Of a stretch of DNA of 64,000 bases, positions 1-8,231 are shown piece after piece (position 1 is the first letter of the stretch; the number at the start of each line of letters is the position of its first letter). A program made the position numbers and the translations under genes. The DNA is from Deltaproteobacteria bacterium. Lineage in GTDB: Bacteria > Myxococcota_A > Polyangia > JAAYKL01. The DNA lies in contig JAFGQN010000234.1 in NCBI GenBank assembly GCA_016935665.1, positions 1 to 64,000 on the forward strand. Reading direction: 5' to 3'. The notes under the pieces are model-generated. The model had not been told where the DNA came from. It searched no databases and saw only the letters and a list, made by a program, of their open reading frames with translations.

Positions 1-331
1 ACTTATCGAGATATTTTTGCAGCTTATACCCTTTGGGAATAAGCGCCTTTAGTCTGGCCTCCGCCTCCGGATCTCCGGCGATGGTGGCGTCATACTGTGC
101 AACGGCATGTGTGAACGCCGCAGCCCTCATGGCGAGGGTGTCCACATACTCCGGATTGACATTGAGCGACAGTATCGACGCTCTGTCCTGCATGGCCGCT
201 TCCGCCAGCTCCCACGCCTCGGCAGTGGCCACTTCGGACGGCATATTGCAGTATTTTATGTCATTCTCTTGAAGCGCCATAAACGCATCGAACAGCTGCG
301 CATAGGCTTCTTCGCTTGATATTGCAGGCAT
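1..331 (-). CDS. Hypothetical protein, 3' end beyond the window
   Basis: An open frame runs leftward from an ATG at 331 to the window edge, giving 110 residues without a stop. The start is fixed by a strong Shine-Dalgarno sequence (AAGGAGGT) just upstream of the ATG. The product is rich in Ala and Glu, largely helical in appearance, begins MPAISSEEAYAQLFDAF and shows no signal peptide or membrane segment. I do not recognise the family. The reading frame and the ribosome-binding site make it a convincing gene, but nothing supports a function. Confidence 0.7.
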   Translation of the reverse strand, partial: MPAISSEEAYAQLFDAFMALQENDIKYCNMPSEVATAEAWELAEAAMQDRASILSLNVNPEYVDTLAMRAAAFTHAVAQYDATIAGDPEAEARLKALIPKGYKLQKYLDK

Positions 332-454
332 TTACCTAACCTCCTTGCAAATACGTTGGCTGACTTAATGATTTGTATGCGAAACAGATTACAGGCAAAA
401 CGGAATATGTGTCAAGCATGGATTCAAGGAGAAACAGGAAAATTTTTCAAAACA

Positions 455-660
455 TTCGGGGGACCCGGAACAACCTTTGGGGACGCAGGAACCTTTGGGG
501 ACGCAGCACTGCAGATAGGGGCGCCACACCGCGAGCAAATTCGGTATTTTCCGCCGACTAATTCCCTCGCTACCAACAATGAGTACAGCTCACCGATTGG
601 TGCTCCCCATACTCTTTGGTGCTTCGTCCCCATACTCAGTCCCCATACTCATTTCAAATA
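455..660. repeat. REPIN-like cluster of short direct and inverted repeats
   Basis: Two direct copies of GGAAC(aa)CCTTTGGGGACGCA lie at 467-487 and 488-505. About 120 bp further on, three copies of CCCCATACTC (605-614, 628-637, 641-650) occur; read on the other strand they contain TATGGGGAC, similar to the TTTGGGGAC core of the left copies. The arrangement is two inverted groups of a G-rich unit. Units of the type CCTTTGGGGACGCAG are, from memory, often found beside REP-associated tyrosine (RAYT, Y1) transposase genes. No transposase is present here, so this would be a non-autonomous remnant. Confidence 0.45.
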
Positions 661-757
661 TATCGCGGCAACTGTTTTGACAGGATATACGTGCCGGACG
701 ATACTCAGGATTGATGGCGCTCAACAGTATTTAAAACCGGATACGTGTCCGTACAAA

Positions 758-949
758 TCAGAACGGCTCACTGCCCTCAACCAGGACGCGCTCCTTGCCA
801 TGGCGGTTCAGCACTTTGTGGGAGAAAATTATTCCAAATGGTTGGATAATAAAGAAATGCAGGATTTGGGTGGATTAAGCCCGCGAGAATGTCTTGAATC
901 TGAGTTTGGTATGAAACGCCTGCGAATGCTCCTTCTTATGATGCATTGA
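758..949 (+). pseudogene. Remnant of a DUF2384 (Xre/MbcA/ParS) antitoxin
   Basis: The C-terminal part of an open frame ending at 949 reads GENYSKWLDNKEMQDLGGLS followed by a Pro-Arg-Glu-Cys-Leu-Glu stretch. This matches the pattern of the toxin-binding domain of Xre/MbcA/ParS antitoxins: WL near the start, LGG, then (S/T)P, then a G before the final helix. The open frame continues back to 356, but that part crosses the short repeats and does not look protein-like, so the antitoxin appears to have lost its N-terminal half. The usual partner, a RES-domain toxin, is not present downstream. Family match is moderate; the pseudogene status is inference. Confidence 0.45.
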
Positions 950-992
950 CACAGGATGCGTATCGACGATTTATGAGATATGATCCAAAAAA

Positions 993-1193
993 ATGATGAA
1001 TAGATTACATACATTTCCGCTGCCGGGTTTGGAAATAGAAACAGGCACAACCATTATTGACGCCTGCAAACAACTGGGAATAACCGCTGTAACGTATCCT
1101 TATGGCAATTACCTTGTTGCTTATGGCGATGCACAGTCAATGTTTGGAATACGCCAATCAGTCACCGTTATGGTCGAGTTTCAGCTTTTTTAG
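993..1193 (+). CDS. Possible small protein, unrecognised
   Basis: A 66-residue frame beginning MMNRLHTFPLPGLEIETGTT. The composition is protein-like through about residue 50 (a DACKQLGI stretch followed by YPYGNYLVAYGD), but there is no Shine-Dalgarno sequence. The last 36 bases overlap the 3' end of the convergent regulator gene. It directly follows the antitoxin remnant and may be another decayed piece of the same locus. No family recognised. Confidence 0.25.
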   Translation: MMNRLHTFPLPGLEIETGTTIIDACKQLGITAVTYPYGNYLVAYGDAQSMFGIRQSVTVMVEFQLF

Positions 1194-3290
1194 TTTAGAT
1201 CTGAGTGTGCTTGGGTTCATGCCTGAAATGTCGGCGGCGCCACCTTGACCGGCAATTTTTCCGTTTGTTTTTTTTAACAGCTTTTTAAAATACGCTTTTT
1301 GCGAATCCCGATATGAGGGAAAATCCTCGGACTCCGCCTCTGCAGGGGCGCTGCATGGGGATTTTGCATCTGATGACGGTGCGTTGTGGTAGTCGGTCAG
1401 CAGCGAAAAATGCAGGGGTTCGCCGCGACTTAGAATCAGCGCCCGCTCGATGGCGTTTTGAAGCTCGCGCACGTTGCCTGGCCAGCTGTATTCAATGAGT
1501 TTTTGCAGCTCTGCAGGAGGCAGCGCCGGTCGAAAGGGCAGGTTCAGCTGACGGATTTTGCTTTCGATAAAATAGTAGGCGAGGGTTGGAATATCCTGCA
1601 GCCGGTGTCGCAATGGGGGGATATGAATCGGGAACACATTCAGTCGAAAAAACAAATCTTCTCTGAATTGCCCATCCCGCACCATCTGTGGCAAATCCCG
1701 GTTGGTCGCCGCAATCAGTCGGGCATTGGCACGAATAATCTGACTGCCACCCACGCGCTCGAACTCTTTTTCCTGGAGCACCCTAAGCAGTTTCACCTGT
1801 GCCGAGGCCGGCAGTTCACCGATTTCATCTAAAAAGAGCGTACCGCCGTCCGCCCGTTCGAAGCGTCCCCGCTTGCGTTCGTTGGCGCCGGTAAATGCGC
1901 CTTTTTCGTGTCCAAAAAGCTCGCTGTCCACCAGTGTTTCCGGAATCGCGCCGCAGTTAATGCTGATAAACGGCGCTGCGCTGCGCTCCGAAAGACGATG
2001 AATGGCCGAGGCAATCACTTCTTTTCCGGTGCCGGTTTCACCGACAATCAAAACAGGACTGGGCCTTTTGGCGACCTGTGTTACAAGGGTCATCACAACT
2101 CGCAGACCGCCGTGCATGCCAATGACTCTGTCTCCCACCTCCTGCTGCATTTCATACAGCAGCGCCCGGTTTTCCTCTGCAAGGCGATTGCGCTGCGCTT
2201 CGAGGGTATACAGGCGAATAGCGTTGCGAAGCGAAATGACAAATGGTTCTTTCAGCGTCTCAATCACGTGCAGGCATCGCTGCGTTGAAACGGACGGTTT
2301 AAAAACAAACAGTACGCCGGAACGGATGTTTTTAGCCCCAAGAACAATGGTGGTGGCGTCCGGTGATATCCCCAGCTCCTCAAGGCGATCAAAAAAACTG
2401 AAATACTTCAGGTTGGCCTGCCAAACGGTATCGCGCAAATTCGAAATAAATACATTGGGCAGTTTCTGTTCGAGCTCTTTTCGAACCGTACTGACATCTC
2501 CGGCGTATTTTTCTCCCACCTTAAACAGCTCCAGCGATTCTGTGACGGTGCTGGGACCGGTGTCATCCACCCTGAGAAGAATCCGCTGTTCCTGGAGGTC
2601 TTCGTTCATTGTGATGAGCAGCATTTGCTGTAAATCGACCGTTTGTTTTAAAAATTCAAAGGTGCTGTGAAACGCCTCGGGAATGTCGGTTTCGCCGGTC
2701 AGGCGAATGGTGGCCTCGCGAAACAGCAGATTGTCGTCGGCCAGCGCATCGCGCATATGCGCAGCTTTGCTGTACTGCAACGCATTTACCATTGCGGCTC
2801 TGAAGGGCATTTTCAGTCGTTCAAAAAGGTCATGGTGCGCGTCGGTAAAGGCGTGATTTCCCAGGGCAATGGCAATGAGGCCTGTGTGCAGGCTGCTGTC
2901 GAACAGCATCAGCAGGTCGGCGCTGGGGAGCGCTCCGGCTTCGATGAGATACTTGTCGATTTGTATTTTAAATTCTTTTTCGAGAGTGGCCCGGCGGTAT
3001 GTGTGCAGCGTTCCGGATTGTTGTGTCATTTTCTCTCTCAGGGCGACTTCATCGGGCGTCTGCAAAAGAAACGACGAGAGATTTTCATTGTTTGATGCAG
3101 TTGTCTCTCCCACTCGAATCAGAAACTGAAGTCTTCGATTTTGTCTGTTTACAGAAAACAGAATCAGTTCGCTGAGCGGGAGACTTTGAGACAGAATGTG
3201 CCGCGTTTCCTTTAGTCCCGTGGCAATGTCGAGATTGGAGGTAATGCATAGTGTAATGTCGGTGATTATCTGATCGGTTTGTATCGTCAT
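1158..3290 (-). CDS. Sigma-54-dependent transcriptional activator, GAF-AAA+-HTH
   Basis: An enhancer-binding protein of about 710 residues in the FhlA/NtrC class. The N-terminal half resembles two GAF-type sensory domains. The central AAA+ domain has Walker A GETGTGKE, the sigma-54 contact loop GAFTGA and Walker B LFLDEIGELP. A Fis-type helix-turn-helix ends the protein (IAGQGGAADISGMNPSTLRS). I place the start at ATG 3290: it has AGGAG 7 nt upstream and lies just downstream of a sigma-54-type promoter. An in-frame ATG at 3335 would lie upstream of that promoter's predicted start site. There is no receiver domain, so the input is probably a small ligand. It is divergent from the efflux operon, whose promoter also looks sigma-54 dependent, so it most likely activates the pump; the ligand is unknown. 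Confidence 0.93.
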   Translation of the reverse strand: MTIQTDQIITDITLCITSNLDIATGLKETRHILSQSLPLSELILFSVNRQNRRLQFLIRVGETTASNNENLSSFLLQTPDEVALREKMTQQSGTLHTYRRATLEKEFKIQIDKYLIEAGALPSADLLMLFDSSLHTGLIAIALGNHAFTDAHHDLFERLKMPFRAAMVNALQYSKAAHMRDALADDNLLFREATIRLTGETDIPEAFHSTFEFLKQTVDLQQMLLITMNEDLQEQRILLRVDDTGPSTVTESLELFKVGEKYAGDVSTVRKELEQKLPNVFISNLRDTVWQANLKYFSFFDRLEELGISPDATTIVLGAKNIRSGVLFVFKPSVSTQRCLHVIETLKEPFVISLRNAIRLYTLEAQRNRLAEENRALLYEMQQEVGDRVIGMHGGLRVVMTLVTQVAKRPSPVLIVGETGTGKEVIASAIHRLSERSAAPFISINCGAIPETLVDSELFGHEKGAFTGANERKRGRFERADGGTLFLDEIGELPASAQVKLLRVLQEKEFERVGGSQIIRANARLIAATNRDLPQMVRDGQFREDLFFRLNVFPIHIPPLRHRLQDIPTLAYYFIESKIRQLNLPFRPALPPAELQKLIEYSWPGNVRELQNAIERALILSRGEPLHFSLLTDYHNAPSSDAKSPCSAPAEAESEDFPSYRDSQKAYFKKLLKKTNGKIAGQGGAADISGMNPSTLRSKLKKLKLDHNGD

Positions 3291-3318
3291 TTGTTGCTCC
3301 TGCCCTACCCTTGTAATT

Positions 3319-3334
3319 AGCATGCCCTGTGCCA
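3319..3334 (-). promoter_or_regulatory. Sigma-54 promoter for the activator gene
   Basis: On the minus strand the sequence is TGGCACAGGGCATGCT, against the sigma-54 consensus TGGCACRNNNNTTGCW. Fifteen of 16 positions fit, and the GG and GC pairs are exactly 10 bp apart. Transcription would begin near 3308, about 18 nt before ATG 3290, leaving room for the AGGAG site. This implies that the activator is itself sigma-54 dependent, possibly autoregulated. Confidence 0.7.
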
Positions 3335-3350
3335 TATTTCAGCTCGGTGT

Positions 3351-3369
3351 TGACATCTGCGAAATGTCA
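3351..3369. promoter_or_regulatory. Inverted repeat TGACAT-N7-ATGTCA, candidate activator site
   Basis: Perfect 6-bp arms are separated by 7 bp, about 50 bp upstream of the predicted start of the leftward sigma-54 transcript. Related TGTCA/TGTCG half-sites recur across the intergenic region (around 3507-3525, 3590 and 3825). It could be an enhancer for the AAA+ activator; the assignment is inference. Confidence 0.4.
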
Positions 3370-3405
3370 CACTCCCTGTTAATGGCAACGCCGTGTCGAG
3401 TGAGA

Positions 3406-3421
3406 TGGCGGCACAGTTGCC
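3406..3421 (+). promoter_or_regulatory. Weaker sigma-54-like sequence
   Basis: TGGCGGCACAGTTGCC keeps the -24 TGGC and the -12 TTGC at the correct spacing but differs at three consensus positions. It points toward the efflux operon, about 490 bp upstream of it. The better match at 3780 is the more likely operon promoter, so this one is tentative. Confidence 0.25.
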
Positions 3422-3673
3422 ACAGGGGCGCTCCATCGGTTGACCATATCCCGCTTTTGCCTGTTTTCGGTGGCCCTGTTTCTATATTTTATTTACCTTA
3501 AACGGCTGTCACTGGTTGCCATGTCATGGTCACCGGTTCCGGGGAGGACGAGATGAAAAAATGCGGCCTCTTTCGCCCTTTTTGGCGGGTGTCGGGTCAC
3601 TATTGGGCACATTCTGCGGCGGGGCTTTGCTGAATCCTCACATCTTATATCGCGATTTATTATCAGATCGGAT

Positions 3674-3703
3674 GCTATATTTCACGCATGCGTTAAATAT
3701 AGC
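3674..3703. promoter_or_regulatory. 30-bp near-perfect palindrome, candidate enhancer (UAS)
   Basis: The arms GCTATATTT and AAATATAGC enclose a central ACGCATGCGT, itself a palindrome. The whole 30 bp is symmetric except for one C/T pair. Its centre is about 117 bp upstream of the predicted start of the efflux transcript, the usual distance for an NtrC-type activator site. Smaller symmetric motifs flank it (ATCGCGAT near 3650 and GCGA-N4-TCGC near 3713). Confidence 0.5.
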
Positions 3704-3779
3704 GCCTGAATACGCGAAATATCGCACTTTTTTTTGGGGTTAGACGGCACTAATAGGGGCACTCTCGCCTTTTTTGCCC

Positions 3780-3795
3780 TGGCACAGACTTCGCT
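3780..3795 (+). promoter_or_regulatory. Sigma-54 promoter of the efflux operon
   Basis: TGGCACAGACTTCGCT matches the sigma-54 consensus TGGCACRNNNNTTGCW at all but one position with exact -24/-12 spacing. Transcription would start near 3806, giving a leader of about 100 nt before the membrane fusion protein gene. The divergent gene codes for a sigma-54 activator, which supports the assignment. Confidence 0.72.
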
Positions 3796-3913
3796 ATTGT
3801 TGTTTTCAGGCAAGGTCATCGGTGACCGACACCTGGAAAAACCAACTGAAACGATTTTCAGCATCGCATTGCAGTTCGATGTTGTTTGTAAAAAAAGGAG
3901 TCGTGTGACTGTT

Positions 3914-4984
3914 ATGAACCAAAGGCATTATTATCGGCACTTTCAAGTCGCAGCGATTGTTATCGTGGTTTTGGCGCAATGCGGTTGTCAGACCGCATCG
4001 GAATCTTCAAAGCCGTCTCCTGTGGTGAATGCCGTTATCCCGGTCAATGCGACAAAAGCGATGGTTCCAAAGGGGACGCTGTCATTTGAGTACAGTGGTG
4101 TGGCAGTGCCAAAGCAATCCACCGAAATCAGCTTTCAGTTGGCCGGAGAAGTGACAAACGTTTTTGTAGACGAAGGCGACGCCGTTAAAAAAGGGCAGAA
4201 TCTCGCTGCCATAGACAAATCTCGATTCAGGAGCAGCTACAACGCGGCATCTGCGATGAAGCGACAGGCGGATGACGCCTACAGCCGATTGAAGCAGGTG
4301 TATGAAAAAGGCAGTTTGCCCGAGATTAAGTGGCAGGAGATTGTCGCGAAACAGCAGCAGGCCGATGCCGCCACCCAACTGGCGATGGAGAACTTAAAAG
4401 ACTGTGTGCTCAAAGCCCCATCGGATGGCGTGGTCGCGAAAAGGCGCATTGAAAAAGGGGCCAATGTCACCCCCAACATTACGGTGATGGAGGTGGTGCA
4501 ACTTGACGAGGTATATATCCGCGTTTCGGTGCCCGAAAATGAAGTGGCATATTTTAACACCGGTCAGCAGGGACTGGTGATCGTCGCTGCCATCGGCTCA
4601 AAGATATTCAAGGCGTCGATTGACAAAATCGGGGTATCCGCCAGCCCTCTTTCTAAAACCTATGAAGTCAGGCTGCTGGTTAAAAATTCAGACCATGCAA
4701 TAAAGCCGGGCATGGCCGCGGTTGTTAAACTGGATATTGAGCGGGAGCAGCATCTGCCGACGGTGCCGTTAAGAGCGGTGCAGCAGGACCGTTTCGGAAA
4801 GAAATTTGTGTATATCATCGACGAAAAAAATCTAAAGGCCATTCGCAAAGACGTTGAGCTGGGCCGATTTTACCGAAACGATGTTTACATCACTTCGGGC
4901 ATACAGGGCGGCGAGCTGGTGGTTACCGATGGTCAACACAAACTTGAGCTCGGTACCGATGTCACATTCAGACTGTTGAAGTAG
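3914..4984 (+). CDS. Efflux RND transporter periplasmic adaptor (membrane fusion protein)
   Basis: First gene of a three-gene tripartite efflux operon; it would link the inner-membrane pump to the outer-membrane channel. The N-terminus has a hydrophobic segment ending in LAQCGC, so it is probably a lipoprotein, although the lipobox is not ideal. The lipoyl/barrel-sandwich half (FQLAGEVTNVFVDEGDAVKKGQ), a short helical hairpin, the second lipoyl half (LKAPSDGVVAKRRIEKGANV) and the beta-barrel and membrane-proximal domains follow in the usual order. The length of 356 residues is normal. GGAG at 3897 lies 13 nt from ATG 3914 but 4 nt from an in-frame GTG at 3905, so the start may be three codons earlier. 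Substrate unknown. Confidence 0.9.
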   Translation: MNQRHYYRHFQVAAIVIVVLAQCGCQTASESSKPSPVVNAVIPVNATKAMVPKGTLSFEYSGVAVPKQSTEISFQLAGEVTNVFVDEGDAVKKGQNLAAIDKSRFRSSYNAASAMKRQADDAYSRLKQVYEKGSLPEIKWQEIVAKQQQADAATQLAMENLKDCVLKAPSDGVVAKRRIEKGANVTPNITVMEVVQLDEVYIRVSVPENEVAYFNTGQQGLVIVAAIGSKIFKASIDKIGVSASPLSKTYEVRLLVKNSDHAIKPGMAAVVKLDIEREQHLPTVPLRAVQQDRFGKKFVYIIDEKNLKAIRKDVELGRFYRNDVYITSGIQGGELVVTDGQHKLELGTDVTFRLLK

Positions 4985-5009
4985 TTCCATCTAAAAAAAG
5001 AGGTGTCCC

Positions 5010-8000
5010 ATGAAATCACAGAAACATGTGGTTGAAACTGTAATGAAGTATCCAGAGGTCGTTGTTTCCATGGTGGTTCTGCTAATGCTCTTTGGAATGT
5101 GGGGGCTTAAAAATATGCCCAGGGATGAGTTTCCCCAGTTCACCATTCGCCAGGGACTGATTGTGGGGGTGTTTCCCGGGGCAACGTCCGCTCAGGTGGA
5201 GGCGCAGCTGACAACCGCGGTGGAGAACTACATTTTTGGCTACAAAGAAATTGACAAAGATCGCACATATTCTCATTCGCAGGAAGGCCAGATGGTCATT
5301 TATGTTGAGCTGAATGACGATGTGGTCGATGCGGACAGATTCTGGTCCAAGCTGAGACACGGCCTCGATGAATTGAAGATGCAGCTGCCCCGTGATGTGG
5401 TGGCGCTTATCGGCACCAATGACTTTGGTGATACATCGGCGCTGCTGGTAACAATGTCGTCTCCCAAAAAAAGTTATCGGCAGCTCGAAGATGTTATGAC
5501 ATCTCTTGAGGCGCAGATTCGAAAAGTGCCATCGGTGTCGAAAATAAAAGTATCGGGCAAACAGAAAGAAACCATTTTTGTATATGTGGACCCCAAAAAG
5601 CTGAACGAATACAAACTGAGCGCCACCACCATTTTAGGGGCGTTTAAGACCCATGAACTGATCAACTATTCGGGCAAGATCGACAACGAAGAGCTGCTGC
5701 TGCCGGTGCATGTGCCGCCCAATTTCACGTCAGAAGAAGATCTTGAGCAGTTGATTGTATATTCCGACCCGACGGGGAACACGATTCGCCTCAAAGACAT
5801 CGCCCGCGTGGAGCGATCATACAGCGATCCTGAAACGCTCATTAAGAACAACCGAAGTCGCGCACTGATACTGTCCCTTGAGATGCAGGCCGGAAATAAT
5901 ATCGTTCAGTTTGGTGATGACGTTCAAAAGGTCCTGAACCGGTTTAAAGATGCCGCCGATGATGACATTGAAATCAATGTTATCTCCAATCAGCCCCAGG
6001 TGGTTCATGAGTCCATTGCGCACTTCATGAAAGAACTCGCCTTTGCCATCATTTCAGTGATTATTGTGACCATGCTGCTGCTGCCGTTTCGGGTGTCGTC
6101 AGTGGCGGCAGTGACCATCCCCGTGTCGATTCTCATTACCCTTGGCATCATGTATGCCGCAGGGATACAGCTGGACATTGTGTCGCTGGCGGGACTCATC
6201 GTTGTGCTGGGGATGGTGGTGGACAACGCCATTGTGGTGATTGACAACCATGTCGAGAAAATAGACCAGGGAGATACCCCATGGCAGGCCGCATGGAAAG
6301 CCGCCACAGAACTGTTTGTACCGATACTGTCAGCCACTGCGGCGATTTCTGCGGCGTTTTTTCCTCTAATGCTGTTTATGGTGGGGCTTGCGGCGGATTT
6401 TGTCGCCTGGTTTCCGCTCACTATCGGTATCGCCCTTGGGGTGTCGCTGCTGGTGGCCATGCTGCTGGTGCCGTTTATGTGTTTTCTCTTTATAAAAAAA
6501 GGACTGCGTTCCAATAGCGGCGACAGTTCAAAAAAGAAACGGCCCAGCTTACTCGATGCGGTTCAGTTTGGGTTCGACCGCGGTCTGAACGGTGCATTCA
6601 GGGCGCCGGTGCTCACCATTCTGTTCGGTGTGGCATCGGTGGCCGTGGCTGTGTACCTGTTTACCGGCATCAAACAGCAGCTGTTTCCGGTGATGGAGCG
6701 CAATCAGTTTGCCGTTGAGGTGTATCTGCCCAAAGGCGCCGCCTTACACAAAACGGAGACGGTTATAGACGAATTGGAAGCGCAGCTGCTCAAAGACAGT
6801 CGGGTAACCAATGTGGCATCCTTTGTTGGCACATCATCTCCAAGGTTTCACGCCCTGTATGCGCCTCACATTCCCGCGCCCAATTTTGGCCAGCTGATGG
6901 TGAATACGGTGTCCAACGAAGCGACCTCGGCGGTGGTGGCTGAATATGAAAAAAAATACCGAAACCGTTTTCCCGAAGCGCACATCACCTGGAAGCAGCT
7001 GGCGATGGAAAAGTTTTTGGCGCCCATCGAAGTGCGTATCTCAGGTGATGACATCGCGTTGCTGAAAGACGGCGCCGAAAAGGTGGCCGCAATATTAAAT
7101 CAAAATGAAAAAACAACCTGGGTGCGCTCTGACTGGGAAGAACCGTATCCGTCGGTGGCGCTGGAACTGGACAAAGATAAAAGCAATCGCCTGGGATATG
7201 CCAAAACTTTTATCTCCGCATCGCTCATTACAGCGTTGGATGGACTTCCTTTGACAACCGTGTGGGAAGAGGATTATCCGGTGAATGTGCTGCTCTCAGT
7301 GGAAGAAACCGCCAAAGACGACATTCAGCAACTCGAAAATCAGTACATCGCTTCTCCCATTACCATGAACGCCCTGCCGCTGCGGTCGATTGCCCAATTG
7401 AAAGCCGACTGGAACGAAGGGATTATCGTGCGCAGAAACGGCGTGCGGACGCTGACGGTATCTGCCAACGTGACACGGGATGTGACGTATTCAGAGGTGT
7501 TCAAAGAAGTGCGCCCGGCCATTGACAAACTGCGCACACAGTTACCCAAAGGAATTGATATTGACTACGGCGGTGAATACCGCGAAACACTGCGCAACTT
7601 TGTTCCCATGTATTACGCCCTGGGCACCAGTGTGGTCATTATATTTTTTATTTTGCTGCTGCAGTTTAAAACCATTAAAAAAGCGCTGGTCGTGATGTCT
7701 ACCATGCTGCTGAGTCTGTTTGGGGCCGTTGCGGGATTGCTGGTGGTGGGGTATCCGTTCGGACTGACGTCGTTTATCGGCCTCATTGGTCTGATGGGCA
7801 TTACGGTGAGAAACGGCATTATTCTGGTTGATTATGCGGAGCAGCTGGTTCGCGACGAAAAAATGACTTTCAAAGACGCTGCCCTGGCCGCTGGGAAACG
7901 GCGAATGCGACCTATTTTTCTGACCTCTGCGGCAGCGGCGGTGGGGGTGGTGCCAATGATCATCAGCCGTTCGCCCCTTTGGGGACCGCTGGCCACGGTG

Positions 8001-8231
8001 ATTTGTTTCGGTTTGATTTTCGGCATGATTTTTACGCTGTTTATTCTTCCGGTGCTGTATTGGATAACTGCCGAGCCGCAAAAAAAATCGAATGAGAGCG
8101 AAGATTCAAAGCACCTGTTAGAGTCGCCGGACAGTCCCAAACACACAGGAGCAACAGAAGCGGACACGGACTCGGACACCGACTCGGACACCGATACCAA
8201 TACCGACAGGAAAAATGAGGTCGAAAAATGA
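5010..8231 (+). CDS. RND-family multidrug efflux pump, inner-membrane subunit
   Basis: 1073 residues of the AcrB/HAE1 type: TM1, a large periplasmic loop, a TM2-6 block, a second loop and a TM block, ending in a cytoplasmic tail. The proton-relay region of TM4 reads GMVVDNAIVVIDNHVE, keeping the first Asp while the second position is Asn; the second-half relay reads VRNGIILVDYAEQ. It starts 25 nt after the adaptor with a GAGGTG ribosome-binding site. The last 30 or so residues are unusual for the family: a run of Asp-Thr/Asp-Ser pairs (EADTDSDTDSDTDTNTD), resembling the linkers of the lipoproteins elsewhere in this window. Drives proton-coupled export; substrate not deducible. Confidence 0.95.
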   Translation: MKSQKHVVETVMKYPEVVVSMVVLLMLFGMWGLKNMPRDEFPQFTIRQGLIVGVFPGATSAQVEAQLTTAVENYIFGYKEIDKDRTYSHSQEGQMVIYVELNDDVVDADRFWSKLRHGLDELKMQLPRDVVALIGTNDFGDTSALLVTMSSPKKSYRQLEDVMTSLEAQIRKVPSVSKIKVSGKQKETIFVYVDPKKLNEYKLSATTILGAFKTHELINYSGKIDNEELLLPVHVPPNFTSEEDLEQLIVYSDPTGNTIRLKDIARVERSYSDPETLIKNNRSRALILSLEMQAGNNIVQFGDDVQKVLNRFKDAADDDIEINVISNQPQVVHESIAHFMKELAFAIISVIIVTMLLLPFRVSSVAAVTIPVSILITLGIMYAAGIQLDIVSLAGLIVVLGMVVDNAIVVIDNHVEKIDQGDTPWQAAWKAATELFVPILSATAAISAAFFPLMLFMVGLAADFVAWFPLTIGIALGVSLLVAMLLVPFMCFLFIKKGLRSNSGDSSKKKRPSLLDAVQFGFDRGLNGAFRAPVLTILFGVASVAVAVYLFTGIKQQLFPVMERNQFAVEVYLPKGAALHKTETVIDELEAQLLKDSRVTNVASFVGTSSPRFHALYAPHIPAPNFGQLMVNTVSNEATSAVVAEYEKKYRNRFPEAHITWKQLAMEKFLAPIEVRISGDDIALLKDGAEKVAAILNQNEKTTWVRSDWEEPYPSVALELDKDKSNRLGYAKTFISASLITALDGLPLTTVWEEDYPVNVLLSVEETAKDDIQQLENQYIASPITMNALPLRSIAQLKADWNEGIIVRRNGVRTLTVSANVTRDVTYSEVFKEVRPAIDKLRTQLPKGIDIDYGGEYRETLRNFVPMYYALGTSVVIIFFILLLQFKTIKKALVVMSTMLLSLFGAVAGLLVVGYPFGLTSFIGLIGLMGITVRNGIILVDYAEQLVRDEKMTFKDAALAAGKRRMRPIFLTSAAAAVGVVPMIISRSPLWGPLATVICFGLIFGMIFTLFILPVLYWITAEPQKKSNESEDSKHLLESPDSPKHTGATEADTDSDTDSDTDTNTDRKNEVEK

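Noticed and set aside
356-757. N-terminal part of a 197-residue open frame
   Set aside because: It runs through the short G-rich repeats, has no ribosome-binding site and its residue use is not protein-like; only the last third resembles a known domain.
3516-3743. 75-residue frame between the activator and the efflux operon
   Set aside because: It overlaps the palindrome and lies just upstream of the sigma-54 promoter; no ribosome-binding site or family similarity.
7542-8081. 179-residue minus-strand frame inside the RND gene
   Set aside because: Antisense shadow of a conserved coding region; His/Gln-rich composition typical of such shadows.
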